Positions 8,151-14,936 of a stretch of 19,831 nucleotides of DNA are shown here, piece by piece. The notes under the pieces are model-generated. The model searched no databases. It saw nothing but the letters and a program-made list of their open reading frames with translations, and was not told where the DNA came from. The position numbers and the translations under genes are program-made. The stretch lies in NCBI GenBank assembly GCA_026645635.1, contig JAPKMV010000005.1:1-19831 (forward strand), given 5' to 3'. The DNA is from Caldilineaceae bacterium (GTDB lineage: Bacteria > Chloroflexota > Anaerolineae > Caldilineales > Caldilineaceae). Numbering within the stretch: position 1 is the first letter of the stretch; each line of letters opens with the position of its first letter.

Positions 8151-11100
8151 TCACCCTCTTGCCGCCAGCCAATCCGCCGGCGGCAGCCCATAAGGGCGGA
8201 ACTTCTCCAGCCGCCCCTCATCTTCGCTGTAAAGATAGGCCCGGTTCGGCCCCACCTTGCTGGCGGCTGGCGAATCGAGCAGCGCGGACGAATCCTCGGC
8301 ACTCATCTGGAAGGCGACGCGCAGCGCAAACTCGCGCAGCAAGCGGCGCTCCAACGTGCGGTTGAGGTTCGTCACGGTGTCGCACCAGACGAGGGTGTGC
8401 ACGCCGACTTCGGGGCCATCGCGCAGGATTGCGGCGAACTGCTGCGCCGGGTTGGCGGCCGGCGCCGGGTCGTCGCTGAAAGATGAGTAGCTGCTGAACG
8501 AATCTTCCTGGCGCAGGTCGCGGGCGCGCTGCAGGCCGTGCACTAACAGGAAGAGCGGCGGTTGGGGACTACCTTCGCTGTCCAGGCGGCGCTGCACCTC
8601 GCCCGCCAGCCGGTTCAGGATGTCGGGCAGTTGCCGGCGTTTGCCGATGGTGACGGGCTGCGGCAGATATTCCGCCAGCCGCGGGTAGAAATCGGCGTCG
8701 GCCTCATCACCCTGGCTGAAGTCAAGCAGATGGAGGGCAGGCGCGGCGCCGGTGCGCAGTTGCGCGGCCAACGCCAGCAGCGCCGCGCTGAACAGCCCCG
8801 TGGCCGCCTCCTCGTTCTGGCCGATGACCAGCAGGTTGGCGCCGCTCTGTTTGCGGAAATTGACCGCCACCGCGTCGCGGATCGCGACTGGGTCACCCAG
8901 CCAGACGACGGGCGACTTCGTAGCCAATGGCCGCCCCGCTAGCAGGTTGGCCAGCGCCTGATTCTGCTCGATCTTGCCGGGGACGTTGCCCTCGAAGATG
9001 ATCTGCGCGAAGGGCGTGTAGTCCGCAGCGTGGGCGTCGGCAAAGGCGCGCAGGTCAGTCAGGATCTGCTCCAGTTCGTCGGTCTCCTGGTCGAGATAGG
9101 CGACCTGGAAGAAGTTGTTGCCTTCGGCGCGGCCGTTGGCCGTGTTGTAGATCGCCTGGCCGGGCCGCTCCAACTGGCGCGCCGCCGGGTTGTCGTCGGC
9201 CAGGATCAGCCGCGAGTCGGCGTCGGAGCATTGCAGGGCAATGCGCACGCCCATCTGATCCACTGTAGTGCGCGGCAGCGCGTACGAGCCGGCCAGCGTC
9301 TGCGAGGCGAGAATGACGTGTACGCCAAAGGCGCGGCCCTGGCGCACCAGGTGATCGATGATCTGCGCGGCCTGGGAAGCCAGCGTGTCGTCCTCGGCAA
9401 AGAAGATCTGGAATTCGTCCACGAGCAGCAGCAGGCGCGGCAGCGGCTTGCCCGTGCGGCTGCGATATTCGGCAATGTTGGCAACGCCGCGCGCCGTGAA
9501 GAGCGCGCCGCGGTCGTCGGTCTCCTTTTTCAAGCCTTGCAACACGCTCAGGCCGAACTCGCGCTCGCTTTCGATGGCGACAACGCGGGCATGGGGCAGC
9601 CGGGCGCGGGCGTAGCTCTGGAACTCGACGCCTTTCTTGAAGTCGATCAGGTAAAGCTGCACCTCGTCCGGGCGGTAGGTGAGCGCCAGGTTGGTGATCA
9701 GCGTGTGTAGCAGCGTCGATTTGCCCGACCCCGTGCGTCCGACGAGGAGCGCGTGCTGCGAGGTGCCCTTGCCGCCCAGCGCCAGTTCCTGCACTTTGCT
9801 GGCGCCCGCAGGTCCCAGCTTGACGCGCAGGCTTTCGGCGGTGTCGACAAACCCACCGTCGAGCCGGTAGCCGTGCCACCACTCGGCGCGTGGGGGCGCG
9901 ATACGCGTGAAGGGCACCTTGACCTCACTCGACTTGCGCGCCCGCTTGCCCACCGTCTCGACGATGCGGTCCATCAGTTCGAGCGGCGGCGGTGCGTCCA
10001 ATGTGAGCGGATGGTCTTTGAAATCCTCGTCGCGCCAGCGCCACGCCTGGCCGTCCCAGGCGATGACCGTGGCGCCCTGCTCCAGGTCGGCCAGGGTGAA
10101 GCCGTAGGGGAGCGGCTTGCTCGTGTCCACCAGTACGATGGTGTAGACGCCGCAGCGCGGGCCGTTCTGGGCGATGCTCACCAGCCGCCGCGCCGACGCC
10201 TCGGTGAAGTTGGCCGGAAAGTCGAAGGCCATGAGTACGCGGTAGGGTTCGGCCACTTCGCCGGCCTGGGCGTTGTATTCCTCGATGGTCTTGTACTGGG
10301 CGCGCAGGTATTTCTGGATGACGTTTTCCATGTGCTCGCTGAGCGCGGCGAGTTGCTGCTCGATCTGGTGTGGCTCGCTCCATGCCTTGCCGGTGACCAG
10401 ATTCTCGTCGTAGTCGGCCAGCTTCATGAAGGCGGCGACATTCTGGCCCAGGCCGACGGGATCGACGAAGGTGAAACGCACCTTGCCGGGGGGCAGCGTG
10501 GCCAACAGGCGCGCAGCCAGTGACTGCATGGCCTGCGCCGCGGCCGGCTTCGCCTTGTCCGCGGCCTGGAAGATCAGCGCGCCCTGGCTGCCGATGATGG
10601 GGTGCAGCGCCGCGAGCTTAAGCGTGTGCCACTGCCCAGAGATGGTAAACTGGCCAGTGCGCAGTGCGGCGGGGACATGAAGCGGCGCGCTGGGTTGCCA
10701 TGCACCCCATCCTGACTTGTCTTCCCATAGACGCAAACCATATCCCAGCCCCAGTGAGAGCGTATTGTTCTGAGACGATAGTGGATCGCTCACTATGCGG
10801 TGGTCAATCAGCGCAGCGGCGACTTCCTGGTCACCGCGCAAGGCAAGACGGTCAAGGACAATCTGATACTCGTAATGAGCATTGGTAAGCACAGCCTCGC
10901 ACTGAAGCATCGCCTCATCCAGTGCAGTTTGCCGTTTCATTGTGGCTGCTTCCCGGGCGCGGCGATAGTCTTCGGGGATGCGCTGCTCGGCCTGCTGCTG
11001 CCAATATTTCGCTTCTGCAAGAACAGAGTGCAGTTGGTGAGAGAGGTTTTGGGCTTGCTGATGTATTGTGAGTTCTTGCGAATCTAGGCGCGAATCTGCA

Positions 11101-11603
11101 CTCGCGTCCTCCAGCGAAAATCCATCCAATATTCGCCGGGCAATGCTTCTGCCCCACTCAAGCGCATTGCGTCGCTGCAACCGCTGTTGGCCTTGCTTGG
11201 CCACTATCTGTTCGGCTTGCTGACGTAACCGGCCGATTTGTTCGGCTGAGGATATGAGCTGTTGTAGTGGATGTCCATCTGCGTTATTAGTTTGCAATTG
11301 TGGGTGTGCGTCTCCCAGCCTGGGTGGCGTATCTGCAGCACCTAAGCCTAACGTACCAAGAATAGCACTAGCTTTGCTCAAATTATCATCGATAGAAACA
11401 ATAGATCGCTCCAATTGTGCTTGCTGGCGTATTCTGTCAGCATCGTACTGCCTGACATCGCTGCCATGTTGCTCATTGACGGCCTTTTCCACCGTAGCAT
11501 ACTGTTGCTGGGCGGCGCGTTCGCGATCACCGCGCTGCTTGTTCGCAGTCACGAAGTCACGCAGAAACTGGCGCTGTTGGGTGAGTGGTGATGGGGTGGT
11601 CAT
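8151..11603 (-). CDS. FtsK/SpoIIIE-family ATPase of an Esx/type VII-like module
   Basis: A 1150-aa protein. The N-terminal third (about 1-280) is Gln/Arg/Glu-rich and largely helical, probably coiled coil. A middle region (about 300-590) resembles a degenerate FtsK domain. The active FtsK/SpoIIIE domain follows, with Walker A GRTGSGKST near 621-630, a YLIDFKKGVEF segment, Walker B LLLLVDEFQIFF near 725-735 and an ILASQTL sensor. A C-terminal ATPase-like domain has a broken P-loop (LLVIGQNEEAATG near 920). This tandem plan recalls EssC/EccC, but no FHA domains and no convincing transmembrane helices are seen. Its likely role is to engage the WXG100-like proteins encoded in the same region. The ATG at 11603 is chosen because the longer frame to 11678 overlaps the DUF5615 gene and lacks family-like residues. 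Function as an export ATPase is inference; DNA translocation is the alternative. Confidence 0.88.
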   Translation of the reverse strand: MTTPSPLTQQRQFLRDFVTANKQRGDRERAAQQQYATVEKAVNEQHGSDVRQYDADRIRQQAQLERSIVSIDDNLSKASAILGTLGLGAADTPPRLGDAHPQLQTNNADGHPLQQLISSAEQIGRLRQQAEQIVAKQGQQRLQRRNALEWGRSIARRILDGFSLEDASADSRLDSQELTIHQQAQNLSHQLHSVLAEAKYWQQQAEQRIPEDYRRAREAATMKRQTALDEAMLQCEAVLTNAHYEYQIVLDRLALRGDQEVAAALIDHRIVSDPLSSQNNTLSLGLGYGLRLWEDKSGWGAWQPSAPLHVPAALRTGQFTISGQWHTLKLAALHPIIGSQGALIFQAADKAKPAAAQAMQSLAARLLATLPPGKVRFTFVDPVGLGQNVAAFMKLADYDENLVTGKAWSEPHQIEQQLAALSEHMENVIQKYLRAQYKTIEEYNAQAGEVAEPYRVLMAFDFPANFTEASARRLVSIAQNGPRCGVYTIVLVDTSKPLPYGFTLADLEQGATVIAWDGQAWRWRDEDFKDHPLTLDAPPPLELMDRIVETVGKRARKSSEVKVPFTRIAPPRAEWWHGYRLDGGFVDTAESLRVKLGPAGASKVQELALGGKGTSQHALLVGRTGSGKSTLLHTLITNLALTYRPDEVQLYLIDFKKGVEFQSYARARLPHARVVAIESEREFGLSVLQGLKKETDDRGALFTARGVANIAEYRSRTGKPLPRLLLLVDEFQIFFAEDDTLASQAAQIIDHLVRQGRAFGVHVILASQTLAGSYALPRTTVDQMGVRIALQCSDADSRLILADDNPAARQLERPGQAIYNTANGRAEGNNFFQVAYLDQETDELEQILTDLRAFADAHAADYTPFAQIIFEGNVPGKIEQNQALANLLAGRPLATKSPVVWLGDPVAIRDAVAVNFRKQSGANLLVIGQNEEAATGLFSAALLALAAQLRTGAAPALHLLDFSQGDEADADFYPRLAEYLPQPVTIGKRRQLPDILNRLAGEVQRRLDSEGSPQPPLFLLVHGLQRARDLRQEDSFSSYSSFSDDPAPAANPAQQFAAILRDGPEVGVHTLVWCDTVTNLNRTLERRLLREFALRVAFQMSAEDSSALLDSPAASKVGPNRAYLYSEDEGRLEKFRPYGLPPADWLAARG

Positions 11604-11646
11604 TGGGCTTCGTCCCGTTGATAAACTCGATTGGCTGGCGACTCGA

Positions 11647-11982
11647 TCAGAGAAACGCGATCCGATTTCGCAACTCATCGGCAGTATATACGGCGTGCAT
11701 CAACGCCAACCAGTTGACCCAGTCGCCGATGTAGTGAATATCCTGCTGGCCAAAGACAATACCGTAATGCTCGGCGCCCTCAGTCGCAAGGTTCAAGAAG
11801 TCGGTGTCATTGGTGCAAAAGACGCAGCGCATCGCAACTGCGCGGGCAAGATGCTGCGTATCGCTTGCGCCCAGCAAACCCAGGTCGCGCGCAGTTACGA
11901 CCTCTACACCGCGCAGCCGCAGTTGCCGCGCTACTTCCACCGGGAGATTCTCATCGAGGTAGAAGCGCAGTTGATCGGTCAC
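11647..11982 (-). CDS. DUF5615 PIN-like toxin
   Basis: A 111-aa protein matching the DUF5615 PIN-like family, the presumed toxin (ribonuclease) partner of DUF433 proteins. The family entry motif FYLDENLP (Asp9, Glu10) and the second acidic cluster CTNDTDFLNLA are present, consistent with a metal-binding PIN-like active site. The start is GTG at 11982, with GGAG 7 nt upstream. It overlaps the end of the DUF433 gene by 32 nt, so the pair is translationally coupled. It ends 43 nt before the FtsK-like gene on the same strand. The RNase activity is family inference, not shown here. Confidence 0.88.
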   Translation of the reverse strand: MTDQLRFYLDENLPVEVARQLRLRGVEVVTARDLGLLGASDTQHLARAVAMRCVFCTNDTDFLNLATEGAEHYGIVFGQQDIHYIGDWVNWLALMHAVYTADELRNRIAFL

Positions 11983-12253
11983 CCGCCTGCTCCTTCAAGA
12001 CGCGTGCTTTATCCATCTGGGTGCGAATCACCAAGTCAAGGTCGTACTTGTTGGCGTAGTAAAACGCTAACGCTGCATAGACCTGCGCCAGTGACAATTC
12101 ATAATCGGCGGCAAGTTCGTCTGGCGTCCGGCGATGGAAGATATGCGCAATGACCAGATCGGTCACACGCAGGCCAGTGCCGGCGATGCACGGCTGACCG
12201 TTGCGAATGGCCGGATCAGTGGCAATCAGGTCGACCATAAGGGTAGTTTGCAC
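11951..12253 (-). CDS. DUF433 antitoxin-like protein
   Basis: A 100-aa DUF433 protein with the typical beginning (LIATDPAIRNGQPCIAGTGLRV) and a helix-turn-helix-like stretch (TPDELAADYELSLAQVYAALAFYYAN). It is probably the antitoxin and autorepressor of the downstream overlapping DUF5615 gene. The start is placed at GTG 12253, where a clean GGAGG (12261-12265) lies 7 nt upstream; the longer frame to 12283 would run into the preceding antitoxin gene and adds residues foreign to the family. Function is inferred from family and gene order. Confidence 0.87.
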   Translation of the reverse strand: MQTTLMVDLIATDPAIRNGQPCIAGTGLRVTDLVIAHIFHRRTPDELAADYELSLAQVYAALAFYYANKYDLDLVIRTQMDKARVLKEQAGDRSTALLPR

Positions 12254-12272
12254 GGTGAATCCTCCGTAATGC

Positions 12273-12569
12273 TTACGCAGCACTTGAAGTGGTGACCGTC
12301 AACTGCTGGATGCGCTGTTCCAGCAGCAGATTGACCAGGCTTTCAGTGCTCAATCCCCTGCTCTGTGCGGTGTGCTGGACGCGCAATAGCAGATCTGGAT
12401 CTACTGGCACCAACATGCGCCTTCCAAGCGTGGGGGCAAATTCCAGGTCCGCCGGCTCCGTTTCATCCCAATAGTCAGCCAGGCTGTGTGTATCCCAGAA
12501 ATCGCCAAGCGCGATGGTTTCATCAATTTCAGAAATCGAGGCTTCCTGCACAGGTTTATCGGTGCTCAT
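12273..12569 (-). CDS. CopG/BrnA-type ribbon-helix-helix antitoxin
   Basis: A 98-aa acidic protein. Residues 29-46 carry the SLADYWDETEPADLEF segment often seen in CopG-family antitoxins. Residues about 52-88 (MLVPVDPDLLLRVQHTAQ, then the RGLSTESLVNLLLEQRI helix) form a ribbon-helix-helix DNA-binding fold. It would normally neutralise and autoregulate a BrnT (DUF497) toxin encoded just upstream. Here only the last 35 residues of such a toxin remain, overlapping this start by 14 nt. The antitoxin itself looks intact. It could still act as a DNA-binding repressor of this locus or as a free anti-addiction protein. Confidence 0.8.
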   Translation of the reverse strand: MSTDKPVQEASISEIDETIALGDFWDTHSLADYWDETEPADLEFAPTLGRRMLVPVDPDLLLRVQHTAQSRGLSTESLVNLLLEQRIQQLTVTTSSAA

Positions 12570-12663
12570 AGCCGCGTCTCACGCTCTTGTCCATATCCCG
12601 TGCGCTGACCACCAGCGCTTCTTGCGTTCGCTTGTACACGAAAAACACGCTCAGATAGCGTCC
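12556..12663 (-). pseudogene. 3' remnant of a BrnT (DUF497) toxin gene
   Basis: The last 35 codons before a TAA at 12556-12558 read GRYLSVFFVYKR...LVVSARDMDKSVRRGYEHR. This matches the C-terminal strand-strand-helix pattern of BrnT toxins (VVF/VYxxR...ISARxMxxxExRxYE). Nothing upstream in this frame resembles the rest of BrnT; instead the end of an Rpn-type nuclease gene abuts at about 12651-12663. The overlap with the following CopG/BrnA start is normal for intact brnTA pairs. So this looks like a toxin truncated by a recombination or insertion event that left the antitoxin. Confidence 0.68.
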
Positions 12664-13160
12664 TGCACTTGTTTGACCCTGTGCAGCACCTCGGTCGCGC
12701 TGGTGGCATCCAGCACGATGCGGCTGGCCGCCGAAAGCTGCTCCAGGCTGCACGCATCCAACGCCGCCAGTAGCGCCGCGTCGGGTGCGCCAAAGCGATA
12801 GGTGATCAGTTCGACCAACATCTGGCGCTTGCCCTGCGCCCGGCCTTCTTCCCGGCCCACTTGCCGGCCTTCTTCCCGACCTTCTTCCAGCCATTGTTGC
12901 GCAGCAGGTGAAATCAACATGGTCTGTTTCTCCTTTCCTACGGTCTCCAAAACGGTGCGTATTTGCTCGACCGTCAAATCGCTGGGCGCTGCCACCAGGT
13001 AGCGCAGCAGGGTCTCGATGTATTGTAACGCACTCCGTTCGGGCGTCAATTCGCTCAGCATCCGCACCATGTCGAACAGCCGCACACCAACATTTGGCCG
13101 CAGTACGCTGCGGAACGCCAGCAGAACCGCCCGCGGCCATATGCGGATATCCCTGTTTGC
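12651..13160 (-). pseudogene. 5'-truncated Rpn-family (PD-(D/E)XK) nuclease remnant
   Basis: The frame is open from just after the stop at 13161 to 12651; the first ATG is at 13085. The readable part is the C-terminal region of Rpn/putative-transposase family proteins: helical repeats (FDMVRMLSEL, then YIETLLRYLVA), an LEEGREEGRQVGREEGRAQGK linker split by family-typical GRxEGR units, then a YRFG segment and C-terminal helices. The N-terminal PD-(D/E)XK catalytic domain expected in about 300-aa relatives is absent, so no nuclease activity is expected. It lies between the second WxD gene and the BrnT remnant and may mark an insertion or deletion scar. A short protein from 13085 (144 aa) could still be made. 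Confidence 0.72.
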
Positions 13161-13376
13161 CTATTTCACCGCCCGTTGCGCCTTGCTCACCACCTGCGCC
13201 AGCCGCTCCAGGCTGGCGGCGACGGCCTGCGTCTGCTGCGCCAGCGGCGCCATGTGCTGCGCCGCAAATTCCTCGTACACACGGTCGTTCCACACTTCGC
13301 CGGTGACTTCCCAGCGCTGCTGAAGCAGTTGCCAGGCGGCGTCCAGTTCGACGAATTGCTGAGTCAGGCTGGCCAT
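13161..13376 (-). CDS. Short WXG100-like helical-hairpin protein (WxD type)
   Basis: A 71-aa, almost all-helical protein. Two helices flank a turn with Trp29-Asn-Asp31 (TGEVWNDRVYEEFA), which aligns with the turn of WXG100 proteins. The following YEEFAAQHMAPL matches the (F/Y)xxEF-type pattern in the 90-aa partner at 14620-14892. It is likely an Esx-like small partner of the FtsK/SpoIIIE ATPase. The start lies 4 nt after the stop of the probable immunity gene, so it belongs to the same transcript. It is shorter than the usual 100 residues, and no export signal is visible. The family call is from pattern and context. Confidence 0.72.
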   Translation of the reverse strand: MASLTQQFVELDAAWQLLQQRWEVTGEVWNDRVYEEFAAQHMAPLAQQTQAVAASLERLAQVVSKAQRAVK

Positions 13377-13380
13377 CAGT

Positions 13381-13680
13381 TCATATTCCCGGGCTTGTCA
13401 CCACGCTGATAATGTTGATGCGCACATTCTCGATTTCATCAAGCACAGCATATCCAATGTCCATTAATTCATCCTCCACTTGTGATCTTGCTTGCTCAGC
13501 AGATTCAGCAACGTCATCAACTGTCACTACGACTCTACTGTACTCTGAATCCCAGTGCACCGCAGAATTGCGTAGATAGGGTCTTGACTCCAATTCCAAT
13601 CGGATATCTCTCGCCACCGCATCACCGACATTTGGGTTTATGCCCTCAATTCGCACTGTAATTGTGAAAGACTCTTTCAT
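13381..13680 (-). CDS. Small acidic protein, probable immunity protein
   Basis: A 99-aa acidic, mixed alpha/beta protein with no family I recognise. Visible features are an N-terminal strand (SFTITVRIEGI), an amphipathic segment (GDAVARDIRLELES), a central strand (SRVVVTVDDV), a helix (SAEQARSQVEDELMDIGY) and a final hydrophobic strand (RINIISVV). It begins 38 nt after the stop of the toxin-like gene on the same strand, with GAGG about 8 nt upstream of ATG. Its GC content (about 47% in a sampled 60 nt) resembles the toxin tip and is far below that of its neighbours. Size, acidity, position and composition suggest a cognate immunity protein; this is inference. Confidence 0.6.
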   Translation of the reverse strand: MKESFTITVRIEGINPNVGDAVARDIRLELESRPYLRNSAVHWDSEYSRVVVTVDDVAESAEQARSQVEDELMDIGYAVLDEIENVRINIISVVTSPGI

Positions 13681-13718
13681 CGGTATCGCCTCGCACCTAA
13701 GAAAAATTCTGGATTACG

Positions 13719-14612
13719 TTAATGAGCGTGACGTACTTGTCCGCCTTGTGAGCGGCTACAGGCAAGACAGTGAGGATAGAGTTTTTGCAGTTGACCTGGC
13801 TTTCTCAATGCGCTTGGGGGTTGATGATCAGGGATAAAGTGACGGCTTTTTGTCCCCGGATCCGTTGAGCCACAACTGTGGCAACCGTGCGTGTAACCAA
13901 TCTTGTCGATCTGCTCGCGCACAATTTCGCTAAACTGCTTTCCAGAGTCAGTTGCAGGTATGAACTCTTTGGCATACGGCCCCGGTTGCAACATGCTATC
14001 GGCATCATCACCCACAGATGCCGATGATTGCAGCGAGTCTACAGACATATTGTCGGTTTCATGTAGCACACCAACAGCCGTCCCAGCCGCCAGCCCGGCG
14101 CCAAAGGCAACTGCGCCAGCAACCACACCTCCCGCGCTGATACCGCCCGTGTAGCTGCGCAGCACCGTCACCTTGTAGCGCAGGGTCTCCACAGCTTTGG
14201 GTGTGTCGTTCTGCACCAAGGCGCGCAGCCGGCTTGCCTCCCGCTGGTAGACGTCTACCTCGGCCAGCACCGCTTTACGCGCCTCGGCGGCCATGCGCAG
14301 GTCAGCTTCCGCTTGCGCCAGACGCCGTCGCGCTTCGTACACTGCGGCTTCAAAATGACCGCAAGAGGGCGGATGCTCGCGATCTCCCGACGCCATGCAG
14401 CGTTCGTAGGCGGCGCGGGCGCGCTGCATCTCCTCCTGGCTGCGGCGCACCTCGTTCTGCCAGTGGCGCACCCGCTCGTCCAGCCAATCCAGCGTGCGCT
14501 GCACCTCGCGCTGCACGGCGTCCAGCGTCACCTGCGCCTGGTCGGCGTAGCGGATCAAGCCGGTCTGCAGTTCCTCCAGTGCGTCGATAGAACGGACGTT
14601 GACGGTCGTCAT
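13719..14612 (-). CDS. Esx-associated coiled-coil protein with C-terminal HNH-like/zinc-binding toxin tip
   Basis: A 297-aa polymorphic-toxin-like protein. Residues 1-150 form long charged coiled coils with a conserved-looking pair of cysteines (Cys72, Cys84) and an RVRHWQNEVRRSQEEMQRA stretch, resembling coiled-coil proteins encoded beside WXG100 genes. Residues 157-183 are Gly/Ala-rich and hydrophobic. The tip (about 220-297) carries CHSC (Cys244/Cys247), His258, Asp262-His263-Gln264 followed by PP, and HCLAC (Cys282/Cys285) before SRSQGG. That arrangement suggests a zinc-stabilised treble-clef/HNH-like nuclease; the exact family is not recognised. It starts 7 nt after the WXG100 gene and is followed by the probable immunity gene. 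GC falls from about 73% (14461-14520) to about 45% (13681-13740), a sign of tip exchange. Toxicity is inferred. Confidence 0.72.
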   Translation of the reverse strand: MTTVNVRSIDALEELQTGLIRYADQAQVTLDAVQREVQRTLDWLDERVRHWQNEVRRSQEEMQRARAAYERCMASGDREHPPSCGHFEAAVYEARRRLAQAEADLRMAAEARKAVLAEVDVYQREASRLRALVQNDTPKAVETLRYKVTVLRSYTGGISAGGVVAGAVAFGAGLAAGTAVGVLHETDNMSVDSLQSSASVGDDADSMLQPGPYAKEFIPATDSGKQFSEIVREQIDKIGYTHGCHSCGSTDPGTKSRHFIPDHQPPSALRKPGQLQKLYPHCLACSRSQGGQVRHAH

Positions 14613-14619
14613 GGCCGCG

Positions 14620-14892
14620 CTACCGCTGGTTCAGATATTCGCGCAGCCGCTGCGCCTTCTTGAGCAAGAACGGAATCTGCTGCTCCGACGAGCGCGAGAA
14701 CTGCTGCAAGATGCGCATGGTCTGCTCGAACTCCTGGGCGTAGCGCTGATGCTCCTGGTCGCGCCAGGTGTCGCCGACGCGGGCAAACTGGCCTTGCAGC
14801 CGCTTCATGCTCTCGGCCAACTGACCGTTGAACTGCTTCAAATCGTGGGCGAACTTCTCCAAGTCTTCGGGGCTGCCAATTGCTTGAGCCAT
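14620..14892 (-). CDS. WXG100-family protein (WxD variant)
   Basis: A 90-aa helical-hairpin protein of the WXG100/Esx type. Helix 1 is about residues 8-38, the turn has Trp43-Arg-Asp45 in place of W-x-G, and helix 2 is about 47-88 with QRYAQEFEQTMRILQQF. Such proteins are substrates or chaperones of type VII-like systems driven by FtsK/SpoIIIE ATPases. A strong GGAGG sits 6 nt upstream of the ATG at 14892. It leads a tight cluster with the toxin-like gene, immunity candidate and second WxD gene. A 44-nt gap containing a 10-bp direct repeat separates it from the deacetylase gene. Confidence 0.87.
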   Translation of the reverse strand: MAQAIGSPEDLEKFAHDLKQFNGQLAESMKRLQGQFARVGDTWRDQEHQRYAQEFEQTMRILQQFSRSSEQQIPFLLKKAQRLREYLNQR

Positions 14893-14903
14893 TTTGAACC
14901 TCC

Positions 14904-14931
14904 ATCACGAATACTTCTGATATCACGAATA
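14904..14931. repeat. Short direct repeat upstream of the WXG100 gene
   Basis: ATCACGAATA occurs at 14904-14913 and again at 14922-14931, centre spacing 18 nt. It lies in the 44-nt gap between the deacetylase stop and the WXG100 start. It could be an operator-like pair or a trace of a small dispersed repeat; nothing else supports either. Confidence 0.4.
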
Positions 14932-14936
14932 TCCCA

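Noticed and set aside
11604..11678. Longer start of the FtsK-like gene at 11678
   Set aside because: It would overlap the DUF5615 gene by 32 nt and adds 25 residues without family pattern; ATG 11603 begins MTTPSPLTQQRQFL.
12664..13293. Upstream part of the 245-codon minus frame ending in the BrnT-like tail
   Set aside because: Gly/Ala/Arg-rich shadow of the Rpn remnant and the 71-aa gene; only the last 35 codons look like real protein.
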